Source of the DNA: an archaeon
GTDB taxonomy: Archaea > Thermoproteota > Nitrososphaeria > Nitrososphaerales > JACAEJ01
Direction: 5' to 3'
DNA length: 23,830 bases
NCBI GenBank assembly: GCA_024256265.1
Contig: JACGUK010000017.1
Location: 1 to 23,830 of the forward strand
In this document: positions 23,440 to 23,830 of the stretch, piece after piece
How the letters are laid out: the number at the start of each line of letters is the position of its first letter
Position numbering within the stretch: position 1 is the first letter of the stretch
Position numbers and translations under genes: made by a program
The notes under the pieces: generated by a model
Databases searched by the model: none
Told to the model about the DNA's origin: nothing
Seen by the model: the letters and a program-made list of their open reading frames with translations, nothing else

Positions 23440-23830
23440 ATGTCCCTTGGGCTCTTAGGCGGTGATAGCCTACCTCAAAAAGACTATCGTTGTAAGGCAG
23501 TCGAAATGTTCTGGGCGTCATCATCGTTCGTAGAGAGGTTCAGATACTCTACTGGAAGACACCACTACACTGTGATCCTCAGCCCAAGGTACGGGTTACT
23601 TCTTCCTGACGACTTCATCAACCCAGACGCCAGCACACTCGAAACAAAGACTCTGAAGGAGCGGTCAGATTGGGCGTCAAAAGTAATCAGCCAGATGAAG
23701 GATAGGCTGAATATGAAGCAGATTGAAATCGCATTCTTCCACACAGATTACCTACACTTCGAGCTCCTCGCCCCTCTTATCGAGATATTGGGAATAAAAG
23801 TTGTCTTTGTGGATGAACGACCATCCACAA
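23440..23830 (+). CDS. DUF6884-like protein, incomplete at the window edge
   Basis: An open frame of 130 codons runs off the right edge. KAVEMFWASSSFVERFRY, then YTVILSPRYGLLLPDDFI and TLKERSDWASKVISQM match the general pattern of DUF6884 proteins (strand, LS-x-K/R-YGLL-P, then a helix with W). The function of this family is not settled. The usual first strand with a Cys is missing from this frame, but VVVGACPLG is encoded just upstream in another frame (GTG at 23426), suggesting a frameshift. I chose ATG 23440 as the first Met in the long frame; the frame is open from 23425. Confidence 0.5.
   Translation, partial: MSLGLLGGDSLPQKDYRCKAVEMFWASSSFVERFRYSTGRHHYTVILSPRYGLLLPDDFINPDASTLETKTLKERSDWASKVISQMKDRLNMKQIEIAFFHTDYLHFELLAPLIEILGIKVVFVDERPST

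Noticed and set aside
1..23830. CRISPR array, complete insertion sequence, rRNA genes or a replication origin
   Set aside because: I looked for evenly spaced repeats, paired terminal repeats with an intact transposase, and rRNA core sequences, and saw none.

Overview
The window comes from an archaeon. It carries archaeal information-processing genes: transcription factor B, aIF1A, Alba, Nob1, Pth2 and a TRAM-domain remnant. Promoters are TATA-type, and tRNA-Leu(UAA) appears to carry a short intron at a non-canonical place. The mix fits a TACK-group organism, perhaps Nitrososphaeria/Thaumarchaeota or Bathyarchaeia, but the lineage call is an inference. The absence of methanogenesis or ammonia-oxidation genes here is uninformative.

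Left block (1-6038, minus strand): a tightly packed purine operon read right to left as purS-purQ-purL-purF1-purF2-purD. Most junctions are overlaps of 1-4 nt or touch directly. purD runs off the window. It covers the first committed step (PRPP to phosphoribosylamine), its use by PurD, and the three-part FGAM synthase PurSQL. The second PurF copy has lost its whole glutaminase active site but keeps the PRPP site. Immediately upstream is a gene for an HTH plus phosphoribosyltransferase-domain protein (6179-6883), a plausible purine regulator. The gap before purS holds a TATA box and two perfect inverted repeats. A small retropepsin-like aspartyl protease gene precedes the regulator.

Middle block (7371-19856): nob1 and moaE are translationally coupled. 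They are followed by endonuclease IV, a terpenoid-cyclase-fold protein of foreign base composition, and a large FAD/iron-sulfur 2-hydroxyacid dehydrogenase. Next comes a complete sufC-sufB-sufD-sufS-sufU iron-sulfur assembly operon (18357 down to 13170). It is divergent from a cysteine synthase gene, and a 17-bp palindrome sits in the shared promoter. SufS uses the cysteine that the synthase makes, and SufU/SufBCD turn the sulfur into Fe-S clusters needed by enzymes such as PurF and the FAD/Fe-S dehydrogenase. Pth2 and tRNA-Leu close the block.

Right block (about 20200-23830): base composition and codon use change abruptly, with sampled 60-base lines about 50% G+C against about 40% on the left. 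Housekeeping genes (alba; the aIF1A-TFB pair) flank about 1.5 kb of decayed DNA. That DNA holds an IS630-type transposase relic with several lesions, a TRAM-domain gene with no start codon, an orphan 100-aa ORF and relic-like spacer. The window ends inside a DUF6884-like gene. Either a real genomic boundary or a chimeric assembly join near 20.1-20.2 kb should be considered.

I found no CRISPR array, complete insertion sequence or rRNA. The best candidates for something new are the tandem PurF pair (glutaminase-competent plus glutaminase-dead), the HTH-PRTase regulator with its palindromes, and the tRNA-Leu D-loop intron.
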